Shown one piece after another: positions 1-11,152 of a stretch of DNA of 64,000 nucleotides. This stretch comes from Agromyces sp. Marseille-P2726 (GTDB taxonomy: Bacteria; Actinomycetota; Actinomycetes; Actinomycetales; Microbacteriaceae): NCBI RefSeq assembly GCF_902809835.1, contig NZ_CADDWM010000015.1, positions 124,001-188,000 on the forward strand. Reading direction: 5' to 3'. Below the pieces are notes generated by a model. It saw nothing but the letters and a program-made list of their open reading frames with translations, did no database searches and was not told the origin of the DNA. Position numbers and translations under genes: made by a program. Every line of letters starts with the position of its first letter. The first letter of the stretch is position 1.

Positions 1-74
1 GCGAGGGTGCGGCGCGGCATCCGACGAAAGTGGGAGACGAAGGCGGGTCTCGAAATCATGGGAGAATCGACAGG

Positions 75-1934
<1,860 letters not shown>

Positions 1935-1944
1935 GTCTCTCCCG

Positions 1945-2598
1945 ATGACTCGTCGAAGCACCTTCACCGACCAGTCGGTCACGTACGGCGCCATCGGCGC
2001 GACGCTCGCGCCCGACCTCCTGCGCTATCCGCCCGAGGGGTATCGTCCCGCCGCGGACTCCGTGCGCCTCGGGAGCGGCGTCGAGCGATTCGAACGGGCG
2101 TCGGAGTCGCTGATGACGTGGGGCGTGCAGAAGGGCGCCGGCTTCGAGGTCGTCGACGTATCGGCCGGCACCGGTGCGCAGTACCCGGGCATCGCCTATG
2201 ACGCCGATGGCATGACGCCGCTCGCCGAGCAGCCCGCCCCGCACACCGAGCAGCGCTTCGGCGCCGACGGTACGCCCTACATCACGGCCGGCGTCACCGC
2301 GACGCTTCGGCGCAGGACCCGATTCGGGAGCCGTGACACTCCGGTGCTCGTGGTGTACGTGATCGACGAACCCGGCCGAGTCGGCTTCGCCTACGGCACG
2401 ACCGCCGACGGACCCGAGAGCGGTGAGGAGTCGTTCATCCTCGAGCACCGCGACGATGACACCGTCTGGCTCACCATCCGATCGATGCTGCGGACTCGCG
2501 GCGGCATCCATGCTCTGACCGCACCCTCGCAGCGAAGGAAGCGGCGCGAGCTCACCACGCGCGAGCTGCGCGCGCTGCATCCCGCGTTCCCGGGCTGA
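1945..2598 (+). CDS. DUF1990 family protein
   Basis: Conserved actinobacterial/plant protein of unknown function, 217 residues. The YGAIGAT segment near the start, the central WGVQKGAGF and the later FAYGTTADGPESGEESF block are the recognisable DUF1990 features; the last of these resembles a lipid/ligand-binding START-like region, but no activity is established. No signal peptide or membrane segment is visible. It sits between lepA and hemW with gaps of 10 and 2 bases, consistent with a shared transcript. Function cannot be assigned. Confidence 0.8.
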   Translation: MTRRSTFTDQSVTYGAIGATLAPDLLRYPPEGYRPAADSVRLGSGVERFERASESLMTWGVQKGAGFEVVDVSAGTGAQYPGIAYDADGMTPLAEQPAPHTEQRFGADGTPYITAGVTATLRRRTRFGSRDTPVLVVYVIDEPGRVGFAYGTTADGPESGEESFILEHRDDDTVWLTIRSMLRTRGGIHALTAPSQRRKRRELTTRELRALHPAFPG

Positions 2599-2600
2599 TC

Positions 2601-3827
2601 GTGGGGTCGGCGCTTCCGCTCGGTGACCCGGCGCCGCTCGACGGGCTCCTGCCGCCGTCAGCCGCCGTCGGCGCAGCCGACCGTGCCTTCGGCGTGTACG
2701 TGCACGTGCCCTTCTGCCGGGTGCGATGCGGCTACTGCGACTTCAACACCTACACGGCGAGCGAGCTGCGCGGTGCGCGGCAGGTCGACTACGCCGACCA
2801 CGCGATCGCAGAGATCCGGATGTCGCGGCGCGTGCTCGCGGCATCTGGCGTGCCCGCTCGCTCTGCCTCGACCGTGTTCTTCGGCGGGGGGACGCCGACC
2901 CTCCTTCCGGCCGACGATCTCGTGCGAATGCTCGGGGCGGTGCGCGGCGAGCTCGGGCTCGTGCCGGGCGCCGAGGTCACCACCGAGGCGAACCCCGACT
3001 CGGTCGGACCCGACGACCTGCGCCGCCTCGCCGACGGCGGCTTCACGCGGATCTCGTTCGGCATGCAGTCGGCCGTTCCGCACGTGCTCGCCGCGCTCGA
3101 CCGCACGCACGATCCCGCCAGGATTCCGCTCGTGGTCGGCTGGGCCCGCGACGCGGGCCTCGATGTGAGCCTCGACCTCATCTACGGCACGCCGGGGGAG
3201 TCGCTCGACGACTGGCGTCGCAGCGTCGACACGGTCCTCGAGCAGCGTCCCGATCACGTGAGTGCCTACGCGCTCATCGTCGAGGAAGGCACGAAGCTGG
3301 CCCGGCAGATCCGTCGCGGCGAGCTGGTGGGACCCGACGACGACCTCGAGGCCGACATGTACGAGCACGTCGACGATGCACTCGGCGCCGCCGGGTACGA
3401 ATGGTACGAGGTGAGCAACTGGGCGTCCTCGCCTGGGCATCGTTCCCGGCACAACCTCGGCTACTGGCGGGGCGACGACTGGTGGGGCGTCGGGCCGGGG
3501 GCCCACAGCCACATCGGCGGTGTCCGCTGGTGGAATGCGAAGCATCCGGCCGCCTATGCCGAGCGTGTCACGGCCGAACGGTCACCGGCGGTCGGCCGGG
3601 AAGTGCTCGGCACCCGCGCTCGAGAGACGGAACGGATCATGCTCCGCACGCGCATCAACGAAGGAGTCGAGATCGCATCGCTGGGCGGAGGCGGGCCCGA
3701 GGCGGTGGCCGGCCTGATCGCCGACGATCTCGCCGACGCGAAAGCCGCCCGCGCCGGTGTGCTGACGCTCACCAGGCGAGGACGGCTGCTCGCGGACGCG
3801 GTCGTCAGGCGCCTGCTCGACGACTGA
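2601..3827 (+). CDS. hemW: Radical SAM heme chaperone HemW
   Basis: Radical-SAM protein related to oxygen-independent coproporphyrinogen III oxidase; the HemW branch binds heme and inserts it into target proteins rather than oxidising coproporphyrinogen. The product (408 residues) has the cluster motif CRVRCGYC with Cys39, Cys43 and Cys46, followed by the FFGGGTPTLL glycine motif, the TTEANPDS strand and RISFGMQS, all typical of the HemW/HemN family. It lacks the extra N-terminal cysteine of true HemN. The GTG start lies two bases after the preceding stop, suggesting translational coupling. The two DUF4870 genes that follow are on the opposite strand. Confidence 0.92.
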   Translation: MGSALPLGDPAPLDGLLPPSAAVGAADRAFGVYVHVPFCRVRCGYCDFNTYTASELRGARQVDYADHAIAEIRMSRRVLAASGVPARSASTVFFGGGTPTLLPADDLVRMLGAVRGELGLVPGAEVTTEANPDSVGPDDLRRLADGGFTRISFGMQSAVPHVLAALDRTHDPARIPLVVGWARDAGLDVSLDLIYGTPGESLDDWRRSVDTVLEQRPDHVSAYALIVEEGTKLARQIRRGELVGPDDDLEADMYEHVDDALGAAGYEWYEVSNWASSPGHRSRHNLGYWRGDDWWGVGPGAHSHIGGVRWWNAKHPAAYAERVTAERSPAVGREVLGTRARETERIMLRTRINEGVEIASLGGGGPEAVAGLIADDLADAKAARAGVLTLTRRGRLLADAVVRRLLDD

Positions 3828-3833
3828 GTCGGA

Positions 3834-4217
3834 TCAGCTCACGAACTTGATCGCGAGCGGATAGGTGTAGGGCTGGCCCTGGTTCGCCTTCACCGCGGCG
3901 ATGATGCTGAAGATGATCGTGAGCACCCAGACCGCGATCAGCACGAAGATGCCGACGACGATGAAGATCAGGATGTATCCGACCACGTAGGCGATCGCCA
4001 TGGTGATCTGGAAGTTCAGGGCTGTCGCGGTGTGCGCACGGACGAACGGCCCCTTGTCCTTCAGGATCAGGTACCCGATCAAGGCGGGGATGAAGCTGAA
4101 GAAGATACCGCCGATGTGCACGAGCGTCGCCCACAGCTTCTCGTCGTTCGGGCTGAGCGCGCGGCTCTGCTCGTACGGGTTCTGCGGTGGGGGCGGGGGA
4201 GGCGGGGTCTCGGACAT
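3834..4217 (-). CDS. DUF4870 membrane protein (first of a pair)
   Basis: Small integral membrane protein, 127 residues, with a proline-rich cytoplasmic N-terminus (PPPPPPP) and a DUF4870 (Tic20-like fold) body: ATLVHIGGIFFSFIPALIGYLI, a conserved NFQIT motif and two further hydrophobic segments. The start was placed at the ATG followed by SETPPPP because AAGGAG precedes it at good spacing; an upstream ATG in frame would add a charged segment. The function of the family is unknown. It converges on hemW, with a gap of only about 6 bases, and lies beside a paralogue, suggesting a tandem duplication. Confidence 0.85.
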   Translation of the reverse strand: MSETPPPPPPPQNPYEQSRALSPNDEKLWATLVHIGGIFFSFIPALIGYLILKDKGPFVRAHTATALNFQITMAIAYVVGYILIFIVVGIFVLIAVWVLTIIFSIIAAVKANQGQPYTYPLAIKFVS

Positions 4218-4340
4218 TCGGTCTCCTTGTTCGTGCTCGTCCTGACGGCGAGACTCGGTCGATCTCATGCTGGCACAGAGTCGCCCGCTGGGGCAGCATT
4301 GACGCCCCGCGGGCGGACCCCGTGCCGCTGGGCCGGGCGA

Positions 4341-4742
4341 CTACTTGATGAGGCGGATGGCGAAGGGGTAGCGGTAGTGCCTGCCGTCCTTCGCCTGCAG
4401 GAACGCGATGATCGAGAACACGACCCCGACGATCCACACGGCCCACATGAGGATCGCGCCGATGAAGACGATGATCAGGATCCACGAGATGACGTAGCCG
4501 AAGAGGAGGGTGATCTGGAAGTTCAGCGCCTCCTTCGCCTCGGTGCTCGTGAAGGAGCCCCGGTCCTTGAAGACCAGCCAGATGATGAGCGACGGCAGGA
4601 AGCCGAGGACGCCGCCGAGGTGCGCGAAGGAGCCCCACTGCACGTCCTGCTCGGGAGTGAGGGGCGCCGCCGCGACCGGCTGCTGCGGCTGCGGAGCCGG
4701 CGGGACGTTCGGATCGGGGGACTGGAAGTTCGGGTCGGTCAT
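4341..4742 (-). CDS. DUF4870 membrane protein (second of a pair)
   Basis: Paralogue of the adjacent gene: 133 residues with a Pro/Gln-rich N-terminal tail and the same DUF4870 layout (WGSFAHLGGVLGFLPSLIIWLVF, then EALNFQIT, then two hydrophobic helices and a YRYPFAIRL ending). The ATG is preceded by AAAGGCGAG. It is read away from hrcA, so the 190-base region between them contains divergent promoters. The shared endings YPLAIKF and YPFAIRL of the two copies show common ancestry. Role unknown; membrane location is certain from hydropathy. Confidence 0.85.
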   Translation of the reverse strand: MTDPNFQSPDPNVPPAPQPQQPVAAAPLTPEQDVQWGSFAHLGGVLGFLPSLIIWLVFKDRGSFTSTEAKEALNFQITLLFGYVISWILIIVFIGAILMWAVWIVGVVFSIIAFLQAKDGRHYRYPFAIRLIK

Positions 4743-4885
4743 GGCTCGCTCGCCTTTCAGGGCTTCGGTGGGGGTGAACCGCGACGGCGCAGGGGACCCG
4801 GCCGGGCATGACTCGCGGGGTACCCATACGGTAGCGTCGCCACCCCCGGGTGGCAACGGCGATCACGCAGGATCTCGCGATATGA

Positions 4886-4912
4886 TTAGCAGTCAGTCGA
4901 ATCGAGTGCTAA
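4886..4912 (+). promoter_or_regulatory. CIRCE operator upstream of hrcA
   Basis: TTAGCAGTC, a 9-base spacer, then GAGTGCTAA: the HrcA operator CIRCE (consensus TTAGCACTC-N9-GAGTGCTAA) with one mismatch in the left arm. A TATGAT hexamer at 4881-4886 abuts it and is a good -10 candidate, so bound HrcA would block initiation. It implies that hrcA-dnaJ is autoregulated and heat inducible. Confidence 0.9.
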
Positions 4913-4933
4913 GCCGGCAGGAAGGCGGGGTGG

Positions 4934-5959
4934 ATGGTCTCCGAACGCAGTCTCGCCGTCCTGCGCGCCATCGTGCAGGACTACGTCGCCTCGCGCGAAC
5001 CGGTCGGCTCCAAGTCGATCGTCGAGCGGCACGCATTCGGCGTGTCGGCCGCGACGATCCGCAATGACATGGCCCTCCTCGAGGAGGAGGAGCTGATCGC
5101 GGCGCCGCATACGTCGTCCGGTCGTATTCCCACCGACAAGGGCTACCGGGTCTTCGTCGACCAGCTCAGCGAGATCCGACCGCTCAGCCAGGCGCAACGA
5201 CAGGCCATCGAGACCTTCCTCGGCGAGTCGAGCGACCTCGATGAGCTGCTCGCACGCACCGTTCGGCTCATCTCGCAACTCACCAAGCAGCTCGCCGTGG
5301 TGCAGTACCCGAGCTTCGGCAGCTCCCGAGTGCGCCATGTCGAGGTCGTGCAGCTCGCGCCCGATCGCGTGCTGTGCGTGCTCATCACCGACTCCGGGCA
5401 GGTCGAGCAGCGACTCGCGATGCTCGAGCAGCCGGTCGACGAAGAGACGCTGGCCGGGCTTCGCGTCCGGCTCAACGAGATCGCCGGCGGTCGCACGATG
5501 ACCGAGGCGGCCGAGGCCCTCTCCGGCGAGATCGCTGCCACCGATCCCCGGCATGCGGAGGTCCTGCACACCCTGGCGGCGACACTCGCCGAGCAGGCAC
5601 GGGTACAGCGACAGGATCGACTGGTCGTCGCGGGGGCTGCCAACCTCGTCCGCACCGAGGAGGACTTCGCGGGCTCGATCCTCGCGGTCATCGAGGCCAT
5701 CGAGGAGCAGGTCGTGCTGCTGCGCCTCTTCGGCGAGATGGCGGCCGACGAGCAGCACTCCGTCGCCGTCCGGATCGGTCGCGAGAACGCCCCGTACGGG
5801 CTCGGCGAGACCTCGGTCGTGTCGAGTTCCTTCGCGATCCCCGGTCGCGACGTCTCCAGGCTCGGCATCGTCGGGCCCACCCGTATGGACTACTCGCAGA
5901 CCATGGCGGCCGTTCGCGCCGTCGCCCGGTACCTCTCCCGCACGCTCGGCGAGAACTGA
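4934..5959 (+). CDS. hrcA: Heat-inducible transcription repressor HrcA
   Basis: Represses heat-shock genes by binding CIRCE; it needs GroEL to stay active, so accumulation of unfolded protein relieves repression. The product (341 residues) has the N-terminal winged helix ([23 protein letters not shown], then [14 protein letters not shown] and [11 protein letters not shown]) and the GAF-like central domain ([13 protein letters not shown]), ending in the conserved PTRMDYSQ block. The ATG is preceded by AGGAAGG. A CIRCE element lies just upstream, so the gene controls itself, and dnaJ follows after 56 bases. Confidence 0.97.
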   Translation: MVSERSLAVLRAIVQDYVASREPVGSKSIVERHAFGVSAATIRNDMALLEEEELIAAPHTSSGRIPTDKGYRVFVDQLSEIRPLSQAQRQAIETFLGESSDLDELLARTVRLISQLTKQLAVVQYPSFGSSRVRHVEVVQLAPDRVLCVLITDSGQVEQRLAMLEQPVDEETLAGLRVRLNEIAGGRTMTEAAEALSGEIAATDPRHAEVLHTLAATLAEQARVQRQDRLVVAGAANLVRTEEDFAGSILAVIEAIEEQVVLLRLFGEMAADEQHSVAVRIGRENAPYGLGETSVVSSSFAIPGRDVSRLGIVGPTRMDYSQTMAAVRAVARYLSRTLGEN

Positions 5960-6015
5960 CCCACCCGCTGCCGCCAAGCCGACGGCAGCCGGCAATCGAA
6001 AGGACGAAGCCCTCC

Positions 6016-7116
6016 GTGGCCGACCATTACGAGGTCCTCGGCGTCTCACGCGACGCCACCCCCGAAGAGATCAAGAAGGCGTACCGTCGGCTCGCGCGCG
6101 AGTTGCACCCCGACGTGAATCCGGGTGTCGAGGCATCCGAGCGGTTCAAGGCGGTGACGCACGCCTATGACGTGCTGTCCGACCCCCAGCAGCGTCGGCA
6201 GTACGACCTCGGTGGCGGTCAGGGCGGCTTCAACGGCCAGGGCTTCGGCGGCTTCGGGGACATCTTCGAGACGTTCTTCGGCGCCGGACAGCAGACCCGC
6301 GGTCCGCGCTCCCGACGCGAACGCGGGCAGGACGCCCTCATCCGCGTGGAGATCGGGCTGGAAGAGGTCATCTTCGGCACGCACCGCGACATCGAGGTCG
6401 ACACGGCCGTGCTCTGCGAGACCTGCCGCGGCTCGTGCTGCCAGCCCGGCACGTCGCCCGTGACCTGCGACATCTGCCATGGCACCGGCTCGATCCAGCG
6501 CTCGGTTCGCTCGCTCCTCGGCAACGTCATGACGTCGAGCCCCTGCGGAACCTGCCGGGGCTACGGCACGATCATCGCGACGCCCTGCGTGACGTGCCAG
6601 GGCCAGGGCCGCGTGCGAGCGCGTCGCACCGTGCCGGTCGATGTTCCCGCCGGCGTCGACACCGGGGTCCGCCTGCAGATGCCGGGTTCGGGTGAGGCAG
6701 GTCCCGCGGGCGGCCCGAACGGCGACCTGTACCTCGAGATCAAGGTGCGCAACCACGAGGTCTTCAGCCGCAACGGCGACGACCTGCTGTGCACCCTCGA
6801 GGTCGCGATGACCGACGCCATCCTCGGCACGACCGCACGAGTGGCCGCGCTCGACGGCGACGTCGACGTGGAGGTCCGACCCGGTCTGCAGAGCGGCGAG
6901 GTGATCACGGTGAAGGACCGGGGCGTCACGCGACTGCGCGGCACCGGCCGCGGCGACCTGAAGATCGGCGTGCAGGTGGTCACCCCGACGAAGCTGTCGT
7001 CGAAGGAGCGCCAGCTGATCGAGCAGTTCGCCGCATCGAAGAAGGCGCCGGCGCCCGAGCTCAGCCACTTCCAGCAGGGGCTCTTCGCGCGTCTGCGCGA
7101 CCGATTCCTGGGCTAG
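6016..7116 (+). CDS. dnaJ: Molecular chaperone DnaJ
   Basis: Hsp40 co-chaperone that stimulates the DnaK ATPase and delivers substrates. The product (366 residues) has a J domain with HPD at 31-33, a Gly/Phe-rich linker (about 66-90), a zinc-binding region (about 132-205) and the two C-terminal beta domains. Of the four Cys-rich repeats, the first reads CETCRGSC, ending in Cys where CxxCxGxG is the rule; the remaining three are regular ([24 protein letters not shown]). The GTG start fits the invariant ADHYEVLGV opening. It follows hrcA and is the second, HrcA-linked type of actinobacterial dnaJ. Confidence 0.95.
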   Translation: MADHYEVLGVSRDATPEEIKKAYRRLARELHPDVNPGVEASERFKAVTHAYDVLSDPQQRRQYDLGGGQGGFNGQGFGGFGDIFETFFGAGQQTRGPRSRRERGQDALIRVEIGLEEVIFGTHRDIEVDTAVLCETCRGSCCQPGTSPVTCDICHGTGSIQRSVRSLLGNVMTSSPCGTCRGYGTIIATPCVTCQGQGRVRARRTVPVDVPAGVDTGVRLQMPGSGEAGPAGGPNGDLYLEIKVRNHEVFSRNGDDLLCTLEVAMTDAILGTTARVAALDGDVDVEVRPGLQSGEVITVKDRGVTRLRGTGRGDLKIGVQVVTPTKLSSKERQLIEQFAASKKAPAPELSHFQQGLFARLRDRFLG

Positions 7117-7128
7117 GCGGATGTCGCG

Positions 7129-7863
7129 GTGAGCCACCTCTACCTCGACGAGTCGCTCGACCTCTCGTCCGCCGGTCCCGGCACGATCATCGAGCTCCGA
7201 GGCGACGAGGGGCGGCACGCCGTCACCGTGTCCCGGGTCCGGCGAGGCGAGCGCATCGCGATCGGCGACGGGCGCGGCACGATCGTGCAGGGGGTCGTGA
7301 CGGCGACCGGTCCACGTGACCTCACGCTCGAGGCCGAGGAGCTTTTCGTCGAGGAGCCGCCGGCCATCCGGATCACGCTCGTGCAGGCGCTGGCCAAGGG
7401 CGACCGCGACGAGCTCGCGGTCCAGGCGGCGACCGAACTCGGGGTCGACGCCGTCGTACCGTGGGCGGCGGCTCGCTCCGTCTCACGGTGGGAGGGCCCG
7501 AAGGCCGAGAAAGGCAGGCAGCGCTGGAGCGTGATCGTGCGCGAGGCGGTGAAGCAGTCGATCCGGTCGCGCGTGCCATCGGTTGCGAAGGTCGCGACGA
7601 CCGCCGAACTGCCCGAGCGATTGACCGGCATCCGGATGCTGCTGCTGGAGCCCACCGCCACGACCCCGCTCAGCGAGGTCCAGCCCGACGCCAGAGATCT
7701 CGCGCTCGTCGTGGGTCCCGAGGGAGGCATCGCGCCCGAAGAGCTCGAGCGACTCGTCGCCGCGGGCGCCGAGACCGTGCGACTCGGGACCTCGGTGTTG
7801 CGCACCTCGACGGCCGGCCCTGCCGCCATCGCGGTGCTGAACACCGCACTCGGGCGGTGGTGA
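7129..7863 (+). CDS. rsmE: 16S rRNA (uracil-1498-N3)-methyltransferase RsmE
   Basis: SPOUT-class methyltransferase that methylates N3 of U1498 in 16S rRNA. The 244-residue product has the N-terminal PUA-like region (GDEGRHAVTVSRVRRGE), the KGDRDELAVQAATELG motif, and the knot motifs VVGPEGGIAPEE (about 195-205) and LRTSTA near the C-terminus, which form the SAM site. The GTG start lies 12 bases after dnaJ; the ATG slightly upstream is out of frame and closes at once. Placement behind dnaJ is the usual actinobacterial order. Confidence 0.94.
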   Translation: MSHLYLDESLDLSSAGPGTIIELRGDEGRHAVTVSRVRRGERIAIGDGRGTIVQGVVTATGPRDLTLEAEELFVEEPPAIRITLVQALAKGDRDELAVQAATELGVDAVVPWAAARSVSRWEGPKAEKGRQRWSVIVREAVKQSIRSRVPSVAKVATTAELPERLTGIRMLLLEPTATTPLSEVQPDARDLALVVGPEGGIAPEELERLVAAGAETVRLGTSVLRTSTAGPAAIAVLNTALGRW

Positions 7864-7887
7864 CCCATCCATAGCTACGATGGGGGG

Positions 7888-8247
7888 ATGACGGAATCCG
7901 GTGCCGAGCCCACGATCTTCGAACGCATCGCCGCGCGCGAGATTCCCGCCGACATCGTGGCCGAAACCGACCGCATCGTGGCGTTCCACGACATCGCGCC
8001 GAAAGCCCCCGTGCACGTGGTCGTCACGCCGAAGCAGGGGCGCTACCGCGATGTCGTCGAACTCGCGAACGGTGACCCCGCCCTGCTGGCCGAGCTCGTC
8101 GCCGTTGCCCGAGACGTCGCCGCCGACCTCTCCGACGGCGACTTCCGGCTGGTGTTCAACCCCGGCGGCGGTGCCGGCCAGACCGTGTTCCACGTGCGCG
8201 CCCACGTCCTCGCGGGCGGTTTGGAGGAGGGGTCGCTTGCCGGCTGA
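7888..8247 (+). CDS. HIT-domain protein with altered catalytic triad
   Basis: Histidine-triad (HINT-like) nucleotide-binding protein, 119 residues, of the purine phosphoramidase type. The body is canonical (IFERIAAREIPADIV, VAFHDIAPKAPVHVVVTPK, and GGAGQTVFH), but the HxHxH signature reads His102-Val-Arg104-Ala-His106: the middle histidine, the nucleophile in HINT enzymes, is Arg (codon CGC, one base from CAC). Hydrolase activity is therefore doubtful while nucleotide binding may remain. A TACGAT hexamer at 7876-7881 lies about 7 bases before the ATG, so a leaderless transcript is possible. It overlaps phoH by 11 bases. Confidence 0.88.
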   Translation: MTESGAEPTIFERIAAREIPADIVAETDRIVAFHDIAPKAPVHVVVTPKQGRYRDVVELANGDPALLAELVAVARDVAADLSDGDFRLVFNPGGGAGQTVFHVRAHVLAGGLEEGSLAG

Positions 8248-9340
8248 TCCGCAGGCCTTCGACGCACCCGAGCCGCAGCCGATTCGCGATGATGAGGAGC
8301 GGCTGCGCGTCGACGGTGTCGCCATGGTGCGGCTGCTCGGTCCGCAGGACCGACTGCTGACCTCGATCCAGCACCAGTACCCCGGTGTGGAGGTGCACGT
8401 CCGAGGCAACGAGATCGCGATCCGCGGCGACCTCGACGAGCGCACTCGCGTGCGCCGTCTCATCGAAGAACTCCTGGAGCTCGTACGAGCAGGCCAGGAT
8501 CCGACGCCCACCGAAGTGAGGAGCTCGGCCCGAATGCTCGACGCCGATCCCAACGCCAGGCCATCAGAACTGCTGGGGCAGGTCATCGTGTCCGCCCGCG
8601 GCAAGACCATCCGACCGAAGACCGAGGGCCAACGCGAGTACGTCGACGCGATCGACGACCACACGATCGTCTTCGGCATCGGTCCCGCCGGCACGGGCAA
8701 GACGTACCTCGCCATGGCGAAGGCCGTGCAGGCGCTGCAGCGCAAAGAGGTCAACCGCATCATCCTGACGCGCCCCGCCGTCGAGGCGGGGGAGCGGCTC
8801 GGGTTCCTGCCCGGCACGCTCACCGACAAGATCGACCCCTACCTGCGTCCGCTCTACGACGCGCTGAACGAGATGATGGACCCCGAGATGGTGCCGAAGC
8901 TCCTCGCTGCAGGCACCGTCGAGGTGGCACCGCTGGCGTACATGCGCGGAAGAACGCTGAATGATTCGTTCGTCGTGCTCGACGAGGCGCAGAACACGAC
9001 GCCCGAGCAGATGAAGATGTTCCTCACCCGACTCGGGTTCGGCTCCAAGATGGTCGTCACGGGCGACATCACCCAGATCGACCTTCCGGGCGGCGCCAGC
9101 GGGCTCCGGTTGGTCACGCGCATCCTGCAGGACGTCGACGACATCCACTTCGCACGCCTCACGAGCGACGACGTCGTGCGGCACTCGTTGGTGGGCCGCA
9201 TCGTCGACGCGTACACCGAGTACGACCAGCGCCAGCAGGCGCAGCGCTTCGAGCGGGAGCAGGCGCGCGAGTTCGCGAACCGCGCCGAGCGTCGCGGCGC
9301 GGCCCCGCGCGATCACCTTCCACGCAGGGGCAAGTCGTGA
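8237..9340 (+). CDS. phoH: PhoH-like ATPase (PhoL)
   Basis: P-loop ATPase of the PhoH family, related to the N-terminal helicase half of SF1 proteins and linked to RNA metabolism and ribosome maturation with YbeY. The 367-residue product has a short N-terminal RNA-binding-like region, then Walker A GPAGTGKT (about 149-156), [15 protein letters not shown], and the Walker B-like VLDEAQN near 247, followed by [14 protein letters not shown]. The TTG start was chosen because GGAGGAGG sits 6 bases upstream; it lies inside the end of the HIT gene, so the two are translationally coupled. Confidence 0.93.
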   Translation: MPADPQAFDAPEPQPIRDDEERLRVDGVAMVRLLGPQDRLLTSIQHQYPGVEVHVRGNEIAIRGDLDERTRVRRLIEELLELVRAGQDPTPTEVRSSARMLDADPNARPSELLGQVIVSARGKTIRPKTEGQREYVDAIDDHTIVFGIGPAGTGKTYLAMAKAVQALQRKEVNRIILTRPAVEAGERLGFLPGTLTDKIDPYLRPLYDALNEMMDPEMVPKLLAAGTVEVAPLAYMRGRTLNDSFVVLDEAQNTTPEQMKMFLTRLGFGSKMVVTGDITQIDLPGGASGLRLVTRILQDVDDIHFARLTSDDVVRHSLVGRIVDAYTEYDQRQQAQRFEREQAREFANRAERRGAAPRDHLPRRGKS

Positions 9341-9368
9341 TCGTCGACGAGGCGGGGGTTCACCGCAG

Positions 9369-9830
9369 GTGAGCATCGAGGTCAACAACGAGTCAGGCGT
9401 CGACGTCGATGAGGGTGCGCTGCAGCGTCTCGCCGTGTACGCACTCGACGCGATGCACGTGCATCCCGACGCCGAGCTCGCGATCGTGCTCGTCGACGAG
9501 GGCGCGATGGAGCAGCTCCACGTGCAGTGGATGGATGAGCCGGGTCCGACCGACGTGCTGAGCTTCCCGATGGACGAGTTGCGTCCTGGTACCGAGGACC
9601 AGCCCGCACCGCCCGGCCTGCTCGGCGACGTCGTGCTGTGCCCGCAGGTCGCCGAGACGCAGGCCCGTACGGCGGGGCATCCACTCATGGACGAGCTGCT
9701 GCTGCTCACGACGCACGGCATCCTGCATCTGCTCGGCTTCGATCATGCCGAGCCCGCGGAAGAGAAGGAGATGTTCGGCATCCAGCGCGATGTGCTCGTC
9801 GGCTTCGCGATGCAGGAGCGTCGTCGCTGA
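9369..9830 (+). CDS. ybeY: Endoribonuclease YbeY, rRNA maturation factor
   Basis: Zinc-dependent single-strand endoribonuclease involved in 16S rRNA 3'-end maturation and ribosome quality control. The 153-residue product contains the defining motif [11 protein letters not shown] (about 115-125), whose three histidines bind zinc, preceded by the [10 protein letters not shown] strand. Its GTG start follows phoH by 28 bases and the next gene begins 2 bases after its stop, so it sits in the HIT-phoH-ybeY-corC-era operon. Confidence 0.96.
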   Translation: MSIEVNNESGVDVDEGALQRLAVYALDAMHVHPDAELAIVLVDEGAMEQLHVQWMDEPGPTDVLSFPMDELRPGTEDQPAPPGLLGDVVLCPQVAETQARTAGHPLMDELLLLTTHGILHLLGFDHAEPAEEKEMFGIQRDVLVGFAMQERRR

Positions 9831-9832
9831 CC

Positions 9833-11152
9833 ATGCAGCCGTGGTTCTTCATCGGCGCGGCGTTCGTGCTCGTCGCCTTCGGCGGCCTCATGGCGGCGAT
9901 CGATGCGGCCATCGGCGTGAGCAGCCGAGCCGATATCACCGACCTGGCGATCGGCTCGCGGGTGCGCCGATCGCTGCTGGCCATCGCCGACGACACCGGC
10001 GCACATGTCAACGCCGTCAACTTCGTGCGCATCATCCTGGAGACGACGGCTGCGGTACTCGTCACGCTGGCGTTCGCCTCGTTCCTCGACAACGTGTGGC
10101 TCGTGCTGCTCTACTCGGCGCTCATCATGACCGCCGTGTCGTTCGTGCTCGTGGGTGCGAGCCCTCGTGGCGTGGGTCGCGCGCACGCCGCCACGGTGCT
10201 GCGCCTCACGGCACCGCTCGTGCACTTCCTCCGAGTGCTGCTGGGGCCGCTGGCCAACGCGCTCGTCGCGCTCGGCAATCGGGTGACGCCGGCCCGCATC
10301 CGGTTCGCCGGCGTGTCGAGCGAGGAACAGCTGCTCAGCATGGTCGACGAGGCGGCCGAGCTCGAGGTGCTCGAGCAGGGCGACCGTGAGCTGATCCACT
10401 CGATCTTCGAGTTCAGCGACACCGTCGCGCGCGAGGTGATGGTGCCGCGCACCGACATGGTCACCATCGACGCATCCGCGCATCTCGCCCAGGCGATGTC
10501 GCAGTTCCTGAAGGCGGGATACTCGCGCATCCCGGTCATCGAGCAGGATGCCGATGATGTGACCGGCATCCTCTACCTCCGCGACCTGGCGCGATTGAGC
10601 TTCGAGCGGCCGCTCGACGCGGAGCAGCTGCGGGTCGGTGAGCTCGTGCGCCCCGCGGTCTTCGTTCCCGATTCGATGAAGGCCGACGCCCTCCTCCGGC
10701 AGATGCAGCTCGAGTCGAACCACCTCGCGATGGTGGTCGACGAGTACGGCGGCATCGCCGGCCTCGTCACCCTCGAAGACCTCATCGAGGAGCTCGTCGG
10801 CGACATCTCCGACGAGTACGATCGCGAGGCAGCACAGGTGGAGGAACTGGGCGACGGCCGGTACCGGGTGAACGCGCGGCTCCCCATCGACGAGCTGGGT
10901 GAGCTGTTCGGGCTCGACCTCGACGACGAAGACGTCGACTCGGCGGGAGGCCTGCTCGCGAAGGAGCTCGGCCGGCTCCCGCAGCGGGGCGAACGGGTGA
11001 CCGTCTCGGGCCTCATCCTCGAGGCGGAACGCACCGAGGGCCGGCGCAAGCGCATCTCGACGATCCTCGTGGAGCGCGACCAGGCCCTGATCGACGCGCA
11101 GGCGGCGTTCGAGTTGAACGACTCCGATGGAAGGAACAACCACCGTGACTGA
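9833..11152 (+). CDS. CNNM/CorC-type hemolysin-family membrane protein (CBS domains)
   Basis: Integral membrane protein of the CNNM/CorC family, linked to magnesium/cobalt efflux. In the 439-residue product, residues 1-160 form the DUF21/CNNM transmembrane domain, followed by a CBS pair (about 200-330; VMVPRTDMVTID, YSRIPVIEQDADDVTGILYLRDL, MVVDEYGGIAGLVTLEDLIEELVGDI) and a C-terminal CorC_HlyC domain (about 345-430). The last residues, rich in Asn and Arg, overlap the start of era by 8 bases. It is in the usual position between ybeY and era, and no truncation is visible. Confidence 0.93.
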   Translation: MQPWFFIGAAFVLVAFGGLMAAIDAAIGVSSRADITDLAIGSRVRRSLLAIADDTGAHVNAVNFVRIILETTAAVLVTLAFASFLDNVWLVLLYSALIMTAVSFVLVGASPRGVGRAHAATVLRLTAPLVHFLRVLLGPLANALVALGNRVTPARIRFAGVSSEEQLLSMVDEAAELEVLEQGDRELIHSIFEFSDTVAREVMVPRTDMVTIDASAHLAQAMSQFLKAGYSRIPVIEQDADDVTGILYLRDLARLSFERPLDAEQLRVGELVRPAVFVPDSMKADALLRQMQLESNHLAMVVDEYGGIAGLVTLEDLIEELVGDISDEYDREAAQVEELGDGRYRVNARLPIDELGELFGLDLDDEDVDSAGGLLAKELGRLPQRGERVTVSGLILEAERTEGRRKRISTILVERDQALIDAQAAFELNDSDGRNNHRD

